NCBI GenBank assembly: GCA_011947345.1
Contig: JAAVTG010000579.1
Span: forward strand, 124,001 to 188,000
DNA from: Phytophthora quininea
Taxonomy: Eukaryota; Oomycota; Peronosporomycetes; Peronosporales; Peronosporaceae
DNA: 64,000 nucleotides
Reading direction: 5' to 3'
The position numbers and the translations under genes were made by a program. Below are positions 46,201 to 56,486 of the stretch, one piece after another. The first letter of the stretch is position 1; each line of letters begins with the position of its first letter. The notes under the pieces are model-generated. The model saw only the letters and a program-made list of their open reading frames with translations. It made no database searches and had not been told where the DNA came from.

Positions 46201-49200
46201 CCAGCTCTCGAACGCAGTCAATTAGTCCACGTCCAGCACAAGCGTGAAGCAGGAACAGCGTTGTTTGACCGATTTCGCCATGATCGAAGCCTCCTGATTC
46301 AAGAAGCACCTTCAAGGTCGCTGAGTAGTTGCCCTCGACTGCTAACTGAGCGGCATTTAACCCTGAGTACGTTCGTGCATCAGTGTTCGCACCGTGGTTC
46401 AGCAGCATCTCGACTGCCTCGCTTTGACCCAATGAAGCACACAGCAACAGTGGTGTGAAGCCTTCTTCGTCGGGTGCTTCATGCCACGCTCCATGCTCAA
46501 TCATATACTCAGCGAGCGCCACGCGATCGTCTCGATTTTTCAGGTCGATATAGTCGAGATCAGCTGTCGATGGAGGAAGGTTAGCGAGCAGGAGATGCAG
46601 AGGTGTCTGGTTGTGCTGGTTCACGAGACTGATGTCGAATGAATTGCGCAGACAGAGCTTGACGATGCGCTTGCTTCCTGCAGCGGCTGCGATGTGGAGA
46701 ATGCCGTTTCCGTCGGCGTCCGTCACATGCCAGAAACCATTTGCGATTGCCCGCTTAACGGTAGTGTAGTCGCCCTTGTATGCTGCAAGGAGGATTTTTC
46801 AGTGCGCACTGCAGTAGCGTATTTCCTCGCCCTGTACCCTCGCCAGATCGTCTGTATTCGACGCGCCGAGTACACTTCCCAGCGATATTGCATCGCTGCA
46901 TATCGACCCAGATAGCCACGAAAAATACGCTGGATCACGATTGCAGCTCGGTGCGATCGCAGTAATTGCTTTAAATATTGCTGGCATACATGGCGGCGGA
47001 AGTTGCACTGGATGACTAAAGCGCTGTGATTGCGAAGTCGCAGAAGAGCAGCTCTCTTTTCTTTCGTCAACGTGACAAACGTACACCAGGCTAATACCAA
47101 GCGCTTCTCAGTGACGAGGTGCCTAGAGTGAGTCATCTCCTTGATACGATGCTCCCGATACGTGTACAGAGCCACCATGTCGAAGCACAACTTGGCTTGG
47201 CGATATTGGACGCGATGGAGAATTGACTCGACGCCTCTGTCCTGAGCAGCCTTGATCTGTCTCCGCTTGTTGGCGAACATGCGTCCACGGTAGCCTCGAT
47301 AAGTTCTCTGGATGGCGACTGCTTTGCGGTTTCGATCTCGTTGAAAGCGAAATACTTGACGAGCGATGCGACCTCTGTACTGTCGTTGAATTAAGATGGC
47401 AGCCGCAAGTTTCTCCGTTTTTGAAATGACGACAAAGCTGCCCCAGCGTTCAAACCAATTGCTTTCACGTTTCTGGATGATGGCGGCGAAATTGTATCGA
47501 AGGTTTTGCTGGTGTGTGGTGAAGGCGACCCACTGATTGAACAGGCGATTCACTATCTGTGACTGCACCTTGAGCAGATACCGTTTGGCCATCTTAGTTC
47601 GCTTTATACGCCTGCTGACGAGTTTACGAAGCTGGGTCTGCTGCTCTCTCTGACGAACGAAGCGCTGGATCGTCCGCGCTGCTCGTGCCATTTTTTCTGC
47701 AGCGCGAAATGCAGTTTCCACTTCATGAATTTGAACTTGAGGAACAAGTGGTTGGCTTTACGCCGACTTTTCTTCCTCCCGACAAAGGACTTCCATTGGA
47801 TCATCACGCGTGAAAGCTCTTTCTTTTTGGCTGCAGCGGCTCGTTGAGTCGCCTCCTCTTTCGGGCTTTCAAGACGAGTTTCTTTTGCTTGTCCTCCAGC
47901 TCCTGCTTCTGCTTCGCTTCCTGCTCTTTGGTTGCTTTTAGACGCTGCAGATGGCGCTCCATGTCTTTCTCGCGAATGGCATCGCGTCGCTTACGCTCCA
48001 TCTCTTGGTGTTTCAGCTTGATTTCGCGTTCCCGGATCTGGGTTGCGAGTTTGTCGCGAGCGTGTTGTTTGGTTTGTCGTGCCTTCTTCCTTGCCCGATA
48101 TGCTCGTTGGATCCGAATCACCATTCGGAGTCGTAGCTCTTCCATCTGCTGCTGCCAGGGCACGGCCAACAGCAACGACGCTTTCACTGCTATGTCGTGC
48201 TTCTTCTGCAGTCTCGCGATGTACGCCTCAAAGCGACCAAGTACCGATACAAACTGCTTTGGTGAGTCGTCAGAAGTCTCAAATTGGCGTCGTCGGGACT
48301 GCTTTTGGGAGATTTCACCGCGACGACTTCGTTCCAGACATTGTTGACGAGGTTTTCGCCATCCGTGATTTTCTTCTGAATGTGCTGCAGCTCCTGCTCT
48401 AGCAAGCGGATCCGGTTCTCCAACAAGCGGATTTGGACTCGGAACTGGTTGTTCGAGTTGCTTCGCTGCATCTTCATCAACTCGATCTTCTCATACCTCA
48501 AAGTCCGTTCCTGTTCGGCGTATACCGCCACCCACTTGTCGACTTTCGAGTCCAGCGTGATGGTGTCTCGAAGCCGGATCAAACTCGACAAGGACTCCCT
48601 GTATCAACCACGCGTCTGTCAGTGATCTCGTCCTCCCATTGACATTAAGATGATGAGTTCTACCGTCATCGTTGAACTTGAATCGGGCCAGGATGTCTTC
48701 CGTGACCTCTCCGAACATTTCAACCAGTGTCGTCAAGAACACCTCAGCGGTGACGGCGAACTGACCTTCTGGCTGCAGTCGGTTGACGATCGGCTCGTCA
48801 ACAATATACTGGGCTAGAAGCAAGGGCGTGGCAATCCGTGCTGCACCGTCAGGTCGAAGGCGTCGTGAGAAATCAAACACACGCTGCATGACGCACTCGC
48901 ACGCTGCTTTAGACAGAAACACTTGTCGTGTGCCGTCTGGGATCAGTGGATGGTACCGAAGATCAACCATGTTGGACGCGATGTACTTCTTGGCGCTGCT
49001 GGAGCGAGCTTGTTTCTCTTTGCTCCGAGATCCAAGTCGAACGTTTCTTGCAGATGATGCCGAACCACCAGGAAGAACAGGAGCGTGTCCTCGTCTAAAA
49101 TCTCTCTCAAGAACGAGGCGAACAGCGATACTTGCGGGAACTGGTCGCGAGCGAGTTCAATATTGTACATGAGGTCCAAGCACTCTTGATCGGCCAGTTC

Positions 49201-50110
49201 GGGCAGACCCAGCGAGTGGTGGATGAACCTTCGCGTGAAATGTGGCATGGCTAGCAATCCTGGAGTCGTCTTGGGCTTGTGCGGCTTGGGTTGGATAATC
49301 TGCATGGAAGAATCCGAACTCTCTTCCGACTCCCGCGTCTCTGGTGTTTTGGGTAGCAAGACTTCGGAGAGAGCGTTGTAAACGTTTTCAACCAGTCGAA
49401 GCAGCCAGTTGATGCCACGCTGTCTGGGAGCCAAGGTGTTCCGCGTGCCTGACTGCTCAACGGACTCGAAGAAACGAGGGTATCGAGTCCGCAGCATCCG
49501 TACAGATACATTAGCTGACTTTGTGTCTTGCTCGTCTTGGTTCCGAGTGATCGGGTCTGGGAGCTTTCGCGACTGCGGCTTTATTGTTTTGGTAGGCGAC
49601 GACCGACTGGCTGAGCTTCGATCATCTTTAGTGCGTGGCTCTGCTTCTGGTAGAAGACCTCGCTGTCTACGGACAACAAACGTTGATGAGAATGCTTATA
49701 CCATGCTGTTGACAGACAGGTACATTACCGAAGCTGGCAATTGATGTACTCGATCTTGTCAAGGTAGGGAAGCAGCATCTTCTTCTGCTCTAATACTTCC
49801 ACGCTCATCTACAGCCAAAGAAACTAAACACAACGTAGATAAAGGCATTGAAGCGGCTTTACCGCACCTGCACTCGAGGAGGCTGTGTCTTCTTCTCGGC
49901 CATTATTGCGGTGGTCTGTCGAACGTCAGCAGGACCTACAGAGACACTTGACTCTTTAGCCGGATGCAACATGGACGCCAGCCACGCGTTGTTGCCGTCC
50001 GGGTCGGCGTCCGCCACCGAACTCTCTCGCCGCTTCTTCTTCGTCGTCCTCTGCACGTCTACCACCACCGACACAGCTCCATCGTATTCATACGGAGATC
50101 GCTTGGTCAT
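43246..50110 (-). CDS. Giant IQ-motif, ankyrin, WW and helical-repeat protein
   Basis: The N-terminal exon (50110-about 49870, MTKRSPYEYDGAVSVV) joins through a short intron to MSVEVLEQKKMLLPYLDKIE, and a second intron (about 49738-49680) leads into the main body. Order: conserved N-terminal region (49500-48650), coiled coil (48500-48200), IQ motifs (IRIQRAYRARKKARQ; ILIQRQYRGRIARQVFRF; IVIQRIFRGYLGRYAA; RIQTIWRGYRARK; about 48150-46800), ankyrin repeats (about 46780-45650, e.g. GNGILHIAAAAGSKRIVKLC), a WW motif near 45400-45330, more IQ motifs, a second WW (about 44560-44490), TPR-like helices (about 44330-43900) and a final IQ. IQ sites bind calmodulin or myosin light chains, so a cytoskeletal or flagellar scaffold is likely. 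About ten one-base frame changes occur, several at C4, A3 and T3 runs. Confidence 0.75.
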
Positions 50111-50196
50111 GGCAGACCGCGACTCGTCAAAGACATCGTCGCAACGGACACTTTGAAAAGGGAAAATGCTAAACTAAACTGCATACGATTATCAAC

Positions 50197-50589
50197 TTAG
50201 ACTGCGACGGTATCGCGCCGTTCGTGGTGATCTCGAAGCGCTACTTTCTCCACCAAGGCGCGGATCTCTTGGATGTCTTGCAGACCGCGCTGCACTTGGC
50301 TCTGCATGTCGTCGACCGAGTCCTGCATGATGCGAACGTCGTCGTCGGTGACGGATTCTGCGACTCGAAGCTCTTGGTCGAGGAGACGGCGTCGTCCTGT
50401 TTGGGGACGGGCCTCCTTCGGAACTGGAAGAGCATTCCGAGGCACGGTGGGGGCAGGAATTGGTCGTCGGAGTTCTGGTGGTGGTGGCCGCACCGATTTT
50501 GGTGGGGACGACGGCGACTGCACACCTTCTTGCAGCGACAGCGCCCGCATTTGAGGTGGGACGAGCTGGTCATCTTTAAGGCGAAGCAA
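50197..50589 (-). CDS. Small coiled-coil protein, function unknown
   Basis: About 130 residues: a Pro-rich middle (SPPKSVRPPPPELRRPIPAP) and a C-terminal amphipathic helix (DDVRIMQDSVDDMQSQVQRG...LVEKVALRDHHERRD). The helix suggests a subunit of a small complex. The start is uncertain. The first in-frame Met is within PPQMRALSLQEG, while an ATG further upstream (MKPPADDSAI, about 50681) is followed by an in-frame TGA. Either an intron is missed or a base is wrong. It lies just upstream of the giant IQ/ankyrin gene on the same strand. Confidence 0.45.
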   Translation of the reverse strand: MLRLKDDQLVPPQMRALSLQEGVQSPSSPPKSVRPPPPELRRPIPAPTVPRNALPVPKEARPQTGRRRLLDQELRVAESVTDDDVRIMQDSVDDMQSQVQRGLQDIQEIRALVEKVALRDHHERRDTVAV

Positions 50590-50959
50590 CGTCAGGTTAC
50601 GCAGGCGCCCGCAAAACGAGGAATGAGACGAGAGAGAGCTGGCGGCTCAGATGGCACTGTCATCAGCCGGCGGCTTCATGCTGTGGAGGCAAAAGAACTC
50701 GCTCGAACGGGGCGAATCGACGTTTGCCGACGTTAATTTTCAACGGCAAATTCAAAGCGGGTGGTTGGCGGTGTCTTTAACGAAGGGCTTCAGCGGCCTT
50801 CGACCGAGCGAAGTTTAGCGAATTCGCTATCGTTGGTCGTGAAACAGACCAAGTACGACCACCTATCCTCTGGATCTGCAAACGGACGCCCTGACCGTCT
50901 CAGTTCAACCAGACAAGTATCATCACCAACACCCGTTGCATATTTTGTCATCAACGTGC

Positions 50960-52021
50960 CTACATCGTCCAGGAGAGAAGGACCGTCACGACCGAGACGA
51001 CGATTACCGGTACAAGCGTCGAAATTTGCACTGTCGTGGCCGGGTTGGTGGGGCACGAGGAGCAGTCGAACGTCGAGTTCCCCACCAAATCGCACATGGT
51101 GCATGCTGGGCTGCACCACGGGCAGTAGCAGGCGGACGAGCCGTTCGCAAGCAGCTGGCAGTCCCCGATGCCGCAGTCCGTGCGGGTCGTGCACGCGTCC
51201 TCCGTGGCGCCGCAAGTGTCGCCGCTGAAACCTGCACGGCAGTCGCACTTACCGTCGTCGACATTGCACGAGTTGTTGTATTGGCAGGCCAGGTCGTTCG
51301 TGCATCGGGTGCAGCGCTCGTTCGCTGTGCCCTGCTTGCCGTCGTGGGCTTTGCCGTCGAAACCTTGATTGCAGACGCACTCACCGTCCGTGCAGACTCC
51401 ACCGGTGCCACAGTCGACGTCGCAAGCTCCAGACACTTCGCGATGGCAGTCGTCGCCGTCGAAACCAGCGTAGCACATGCAGCGACGACTCGAGACGTCC
51501 GTCTTGTTGGTGTACGTGCAGGTGCCTTGGTACGTGCAATGCTCGTCCGAATGGCTGTTTGCACCGCATGAAGACGGGAAACAGGTATCGGGATCTGCAG
51601 CGAGACTCTCGCAGTCAGACACTTGCACGCAGACAAATTGACCGGCAACGTCGTCCTCGCCAACCTCCACCGACAGCGTCGCGTCGGTGTCTTTGTTGCT
51701 TCCGCTGGTGGAGTTGGCACTGGAGGTTAAGCCCAAGTAACTCGCCGGTACGAAGACGCAATGTGCATTGAGGTATCCTCGCTCAGGGCTCTGGTAGGAG
51801 GGACACAAGCCAGGCTGAGCCCCTCTACAGGCAGGACGCTTGGACGTATTGGGCGTGCATTTGGAGATACCGTAATTGTGAACCGAAATGCAGGCCGTAC
51901 CCGAGTAGTTTTCCTCGCAGTAGTCGTCCGAGGAGCAATAGTACCGGTGCTTATCATCAGCCACGGCGACGTTCGCGACGAGGGCAACGATGGTCATGAG
52001 AAGTACTTGGTCGATCTTCAT
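50960..52021 (-). CDS. Secreted Cys-rich EGF-type protein with probable GPI anchor
   Basis: An uninterrupted frame of 353 residues from MKIDQVLLMTIVALVANVAV, a clear signal peptide. A Cys-rich N-terminal domain (YYCSSDDYCEENYSGTACIS) is followed by EGF-like units (CTYQGTCTYTN...RRCMCYAGFDGDDC; CDVDCGTGGVCTDGECVCNQ; CQYNNSCNVDDGKCDCRAGF; CGIGDCQLLANGSSACYC). The C-terminus is a hydrophobic helix, VQISTLVPVIVVSVVTVLLS, with almost nothing after it, as in GPI signals. The product is most likely bound to the outer face of the cell membrane or wall. It is divergent from the elicitin-kinase gene that follows. The ligand is unknown. Confidence 0.88.
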   Translation of the reverse strand: MKIDQVLLMTIVALVANVAVADDKHRYYCSSDDYCEENYSGTACISVHNYGISKCTPNTSKRPACRGAQPGLCPSYQSPERGYLNAHCVFVPASYLGLTSSANSTSGSNKDTDATLSVEVGEDDVAGQFVCVQVSDCESLAADPDTCFPSSCGANSHSDEHCTYQGTCTYTNKTDVSSRRCMCYAGFDGDDCHREVSGACDVDCGTGGVCTDGECVCNQGFDGKAHDGKQGTANERCTRCTNDLACQYNNSCNVDDGKCDCRAGFSGDTCGATEDACTTRTDCGIGDCQLLANGSSACYCPWCSPACTMCDLVGNSTFDCSSCPTNPATTVQISTLVPVIVVSVVTVLLSWTM

Positions 52022-52645
52022 CGTGTTGAGGTGTGGTTGGTAAAAGGAAGACTGGCAGGTCGTGGCTTAAGCTCACGGGACGATATTGGTTGTCGCTATT
52101 GAGCAGATACATGTGGATTGAAATTGTCAAAGGAAGTGAAGGTGATGATGCCCTGTGGAGAAAGCGTATCGGTGGCTATGGTCCGGGCAAACACACCTGG
52201 CACTTTTGTGTTAATGTTGATGCTAAAAGCTTACGCTCCTTAGTGCAATCAAAGATGTTCGGCGATAAAATCTAGTTACCAATCGCTGCCGACTGCGAAG
52301 AATTTTATTTATCGGCCTTCAGCGAAATTGGCGATTGCATTCATATACCAACGAGGCTGTAAGCTCACCCAGCTCTCGCCATGGCGACGTATCTGGTCTT
52401 CGATGGAAAAATGCGCGCTGCGGAGCTCGCTGTGGCCATGGTGGAGTGTTTCCCTTGTTGCGGTTCATGATGGTCAGCGTCGTGATAAGGATATCAAGCT
52501 TTCAGTCGATGGAAACGCGAGATTAATGGTTGCGTTCGGCAAAAGTGGTTAGCTGGCGTTAATCCAGGCGAGTTTCCGTGTGCGCTTTTTCGATGCAAAT
52601 ACTGCAACTGGTCAGCGGAGCGTTCTCTTGACAGTGGCAACACTT
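52022..52645. other. Divergent upstream region
   Basis: About 620 bp between the EGF gene and the first elicitin-kinase gene. Small frames have no recognised domains. It contains both promoters; only the right one shows a clear core element. Confidence 0.5.
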
Positions 52646-52661
52646 GCTCATTCTCCATTTC
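52646..52661 (+). promoter_or_regulatory. Oomycete core promoter (initiator plus flanking element)
   Basis: GCTCATTCTCCATTTC matches GCTCATTYYNCAWTTT at 15 of 16 positions, 31-46 bp before the ATG at 52692. This supports both the start and the oomycete origin. Confidence 0.75.
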
Positions 52662-52691
52662 CTACTCACATCGAGGTGAGCACAATTCAAA

Positions 52692-54319
52692 ATGTTCTTG
52701 AAGGCTTTATGTGCCTTGGGCATTTGGGTGCTGGCAACAGCAGAAGATTGTACCAACAACCAGCTCCTCAACTTGTTCGGCAACTCCGACTTGGTGTCGT
52801 GCGCTCAAGAAACCGGAATATTGACGTCGACCAACGCCACCATGTCGGAAGCAGAAAAGAAGCGTTCTGCTCCAGTCCTGCGTGCTTGGGTTTCGTGAGC
52901 GAGATCGTTTCGCTCAATCTCGGAGACTGTACGATCCCCGACACCAACACGTCGATGAATGCGTTCGTGGGGAGCTTCGCGATGGACTGCAACATCAGCT
53001 GTGCGGACTCATCCTCGAGCGCCAGCAACGCTTCTAGTGATGCCACTAGCCTCGAAGACTCTGATAGCAATGATGGCGAAAGCCAATCGAAAATCAACGC
53101 AAACTCAGACTCGGATTCGAACGGTGGCAGCTCATCCAATTCGGGCTGGGACATCAGTGCTGGAACACTCGTTGGTATCGTGCTGGGGTGCGTTGGGGTC
53201 TTAGCGATCGGTGTCGGCTTAGTGTACTATCGATACCTAAAGAACAACGCCAACAACAAGCTCGAAGACGTAGAACACAATAATTATCGTGCTGAAAGCG
53301 ATGACCCGCCGGACAGCTAACGTATGGCGGGTCTCCGGCGAGCGGCGTGTCGATGGGGATCCTGACCATCGCGGCAAGAAGAAACTCTGCGACCAAGCCA
53401 TCGGCTTTGTCATTCCGGCAGGATAGCGATCTACTGTCGTGGCAAATCCAAGTTGAAGACATCCAAGATCTCCAGCAGTTGGGCAGTGGGGCCTACGCCA
53501 CCGTGTGGCTCGTGCGCTACGGGAAGTCGCAGCTGCTAGCTCCCAAGCGTATTCGAAGCGAGTTACTCCAACCAACGCACCTCTGAGTTCGTACAGGAGA
53601 TCAAGCTGTCCGCGCAGTTTGATCACCCCAACCTCGTCCAGTTCGTCGGAGTCGCTTGGACCACCGAGAATGACCTGCAAGCGCTCTTTGAGTTCATGGA
53701 CGGAGGCGATCTACGAAGTCATCTTGCAAGCTCGAATACGCCGCGCTCATGGACCTCGAACAAGTTTGACATCGCACTGGGTATCATCGAGGCGCTCGTG
53801 TATTTACATTCCTTCGCGCCTCCAATTGTGCACCGCGATCTCAAGTCGCGGAATGTTTTGCATCATGCCAAAGTGAGCGACTTTGGCACGTCTCGATTCC
53901 GGTCCGAGGAGAATACCATGACCGCCTGTGTGGGTACCGGACGGTGGCTAGCGCCAGAGGTGATCATCGGAGACGGCAACTACGGTCCGGCGGCGGACAT
54001 TTACAGCTTCGGCGTTCTACTCACTGAATTGGACACCCACGAGATCCCTTACAGCAGAACTGCGATGTCGAACATGGCGATTCTACATCAAGTGGCGACG
54101 GCAAAGCTGCGACCGACCGTGGGCAATCGTTGTCCCTCAAAATTGAGAGAACTGGTGGATCGATGTGTGGTGTATGATCCGACTTCGAGACCTACTGCGG
54201 CTGCCATTGCGTACGAGTTGAGGACAATGAGGAGCGACGTTGTTGGTTATCGAATGTATCAACACGAACTCTGCCATTTGACTCAATTACGTGAAGCGAT
54301 ACCAGGAAGCGAGCAGTGA
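52692..54319 (+). CDS. Elicitin-domain receptor-like TKL kinase, first copy
   Basis: Signal peptide MFLKALCALGIWVLATAEDC, then an elicitin-like domain with the six Cys (CTNNQLLNLFGNSDLVSC ... FCSSPACLGFVSEIVSLNLG ... DC), an acidic Ser-rich stalk, one TM helix (AGTLVGIVLGCVGVLAIGVG) and a cytoplasmic kinase: GSGAYATVWLV, VHRDLKSRNVL, KVSDFGTSRF, GTGRWLAPEV. GT.RWLAPE and the loop sequence fit the tyrosine-kinase-like (TKL) group. Compared with the next gene it lacks about six residues after RNVL and seven near the YSR segment. The frame is broken at 52855-52858 (A4), about 53318 and about 53570, each by a single base, and the downstream copy reads through the same places. I therefore regard the breaks as likely sequence errors, with true gene death as the alternative. 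Confidence 0.8.
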
Positions 54320-54473
54320 GGGTCGAAACGTTGCAGCGAATGGTGCCAGTATTCATGTGGGTTGACCTTCGCACTTCTTCCAGCTTTTGCAAGTCACCCC
54401 TACAACGAATGCAGAAACTGTTACTATCCAGCGGTAGAGCCCGTGAGCTCGGACAGGGAGAGAACATTGTCCT

Positions 54474-54487
54474 TCATTCCCCCAATT
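54474..54487 (+). promoter_or_regulatory. Core promoter-like element
   Basis: TCATTCCCCCAATT resembles TCATTYYNCAWTT with one extra C, about 26-39 bp before the ATG at 54513. Confidence 0.55.
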
Positions 54488-54512
54488 GCAGCCAAGCCAA
54501 ACAGTTGCCGCC

Positions 54513-56153
54513 ATGATGCTCTTTCGAGTATTGTGGACTTCGGTCGTGTTGATCACTGTAAGTGTCCGCGCAGAGGACTGCTCCAGTGACAAGATCTTGA
54601 GCCTAGCGGAGAATTCCGACTACCTCACGTGCTCGGCAGATACCAGCTTTGACAGCACTTCAACCACTATGACTGCCACGCAGACAGCCGCCTTCTGTTC
54701 CAATTCGGCCTGCATGGGCTTTCTGGACGCTCTGAAGTCGATGGACCTCGGGAACTGCACGCTGCCGGGCACTACAATGACGATGCAGGACCTCTTAGGG
54801 AATCTCGACACGACGTGCAGTAACAGCACCGCCGCGGCCGCAACGTCAGGATCCAGCATTGCTTTTACCGGCAGCGCTAGCACATCAACAACAGATACGA
54901 CCCCAACCGCGTCGTCGAGTACCAGCGCACCGCTCAATTCGGTGCCGACTACAAAATCGTCCGGGGCCGGATCTGCTACAACGGGCGGCAAAACCACCAC
55001 CAGCTTGGGGATCAGCTCTACACAACTTGCCTGTATCGCGGCTGGAGTTCTCGCCGTCCTCGGAGCCGTGATCGGCTTCGTTTTCTATCGTAGACATCGA
55101 AAGAAAGATGCGCAGGACAAACCGGGGGCGGACGATCCGTCAAGTAGCGACTATCACGCAGAGAACACCGGACTCGACAGACAGCAGACGTATGGGGGCT
55201 CTACAGCTAGCGGGATGTCAATGGGAATACCAACTATCAGCACCAGGCACCGCTCTACAAAGGACTCGGCAGCCACGTCGTTATGGAACGACAGCGACCT
55301 CCTTTCGTGGCGCCTCCAGCCAGAACAGATTGAAGACGTCCGTCAGTTGGGCAGCGGAGCCTACGCCACCGTTTGGCTCGTGCGCTTCCGAAACTCGCAA
55401 CTGCTAGCTTCCAAGCGCGTCCGACCCGAGCTACGGTCAAAGGAACGCACCGCCGAATTCGTCCAGGAGATTAAGTTGGTCGCAAACTTCGATCACCCGA
55501 ACCTCGTCAGCTTCGTCGCCGTCACGTGGACCACGGAGAGCGACCTGCAAGCGCTTCTGGAGTTCATGGACGGAGGAGATCTGCGCGACCACCTCACCAA
55601 CCCCAATACACCACATTCGTGGACGCCCGATAAGTTTGGCGTCGCGGTCGACATCATTGAAGCGCTCGTGTATTTGCACTCGTTTTCGCCGCCGGTGGTG
55701 CACCGCGACCTCAAGTCGCGGAATGTTTTACTATCGTCCCAGTTGCAGGCCAAAGTGAGCGACTTTGGCACGTCTAGACTCCGGTCCGAGGAGAATACCA
55801 TGACCGCCTGTGTGGGTACCGGACGGTGGCTAGCGCCAGAGGTGATCATCGGAGACGGCAACTACGGTCCAGCGGCGGACATTTACAGCTTCGGCGTTCT
55901 ACTCACTGAATTGGACACCCACGAAATCCCTTACAGCAGAGCGGTGGGCACCAACGGCAACGCCTTATCCAACATGGCGATTCTACATCAAGTGGCGACG
56001 GCAAAGCTGCGACCAACGGTAGGCGCCTTTTGCCCGCCGGAACTGAGAGAACTGGTGGACCGATGTGTGGTGCATGATCCGTGTGCGAGGCCTGCTGCAG
56101 CGGTCATCGCATATGCGTTGAGGAAAATGGGAAACCGTGTCGTTCGTTATTGA
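54513..56153 (+). CDS. Elicitin-domain receptor-like TKL kinase, intact copy
   Basis: A single frame of 546 residues. Signal peptide (MMLFRVLWTSVVLITVSVRA), elicitin-like domain with six Cys at about residues 23-105 (CSSDKILSLAENSDYLTC ... FCSNSACMGFLDALKSMDLG ... C), Ser/Thr-rich stalk, TM helix at about 171-193 (LACIAAGVLAVLGAVIGFVF) followed by RRHRKK as a stop-transfer signal. The cytoplasmic kinase starts near 270: RQLGSGAYATVWLVR, LASKRV (Lys), EFVQEIKL (Glu), VVHRDLKSRNVLL, KVSDFGTSRL, GTGRWLAPEVI. All catalytic residues are present. Elicitins bind sterols and other lipids, so the ectodomain may sense a lipid, an inference. Direct tandem neighbour of a similar gene; intergenic distance about 190 bp. 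Confidence 0.93.
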   Translation: MMLFRVLWTSVVLITVSVRAEDCSSDKILSLAENSDYLTCSADTSFDSTSTTMTATQTAAFCSNSACMGFLDALKSMDLGNCTLPGTTMTMQDLLGNLDTTCSNSTAAAATSGSSIAFTGSASTSTTDTTPTASSSTSAPLNSVPTTKSSGAGSATTGGKTTTSLGISSTQLACIAAGVLAVLGAVIGFVFYRRHRKKDAQDKPGADDPSSSDYHAENTGLDRQQTYGGSTASGMSMGIPTISTRHRSTKDSAATSLWNDSDLLSWRLQPEQIEDVRQLGSGAYATVWLVRFRNSQLLASKRVRPELRSKERTAEFVQEIKLVANFDHPNLVSFVAVTWTTESDLQALLEFMDGGDLRDHLTNPNTPHSWTPDKFGVAVDIIEALVYLHSFSPPVVHRDLKSRNVLLSSQLQAKVSDFGTSRLRSEENTMTACVGTGRWLAPEVIIGDGNYGPAADIYSFGVLLTELDTHEIPYSRAVGTNGNALSNMAILHQVATAKLRPTVGAFCPPELRELVDRCVVHDPCARPAAAVIAYALRKMGNRVVRY

Positions 56154-56486
56154 ATCGGAATACAAAGTCCGAAGAATCGAGTTGCGATGGTACTCTGGAG
56201 TGGCGATCGACTCGATCGTGCTGCTCTAGCTGTTTCCGATCAAACCGTATTTGGGACACCCTGACAAGATTGACGATCGGCCAAATCCACGGTTTTCTTG
56301 AACGTTGAAACCTGTAGAGGTTGAAGAGGGTGTATTTAGCGACCCTGCCGGAATTCATGCGCAAGTGTCGAGTGCTCTTCTCATGCGAATGGTTCGAGTG
56401 GGTTTAGCTAGTTGCTCAATTCCTCTTTTGCTCCACTGCAACCACCACCACCAACCACCACCGGTTCCTTCTCCACTTCCTCAAGA
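56154..56486. other. Intergenic spacer
   Basis: 333 bp holding the 3' region of the kinase and the promoter of the next elicitin. A loose initiator-like word GCTCAATTCCTCTTTT lies at about 56413-56428. Confidence 0.4.

Noticed and set aside
52692..54319. First elicitin-kinase as a plain pseudogene
   Set aside because: Three single-base breaks with otherwise intact motifs follow the same error pattern as housekeeping genes in the window, so gene death is not the first explanation.
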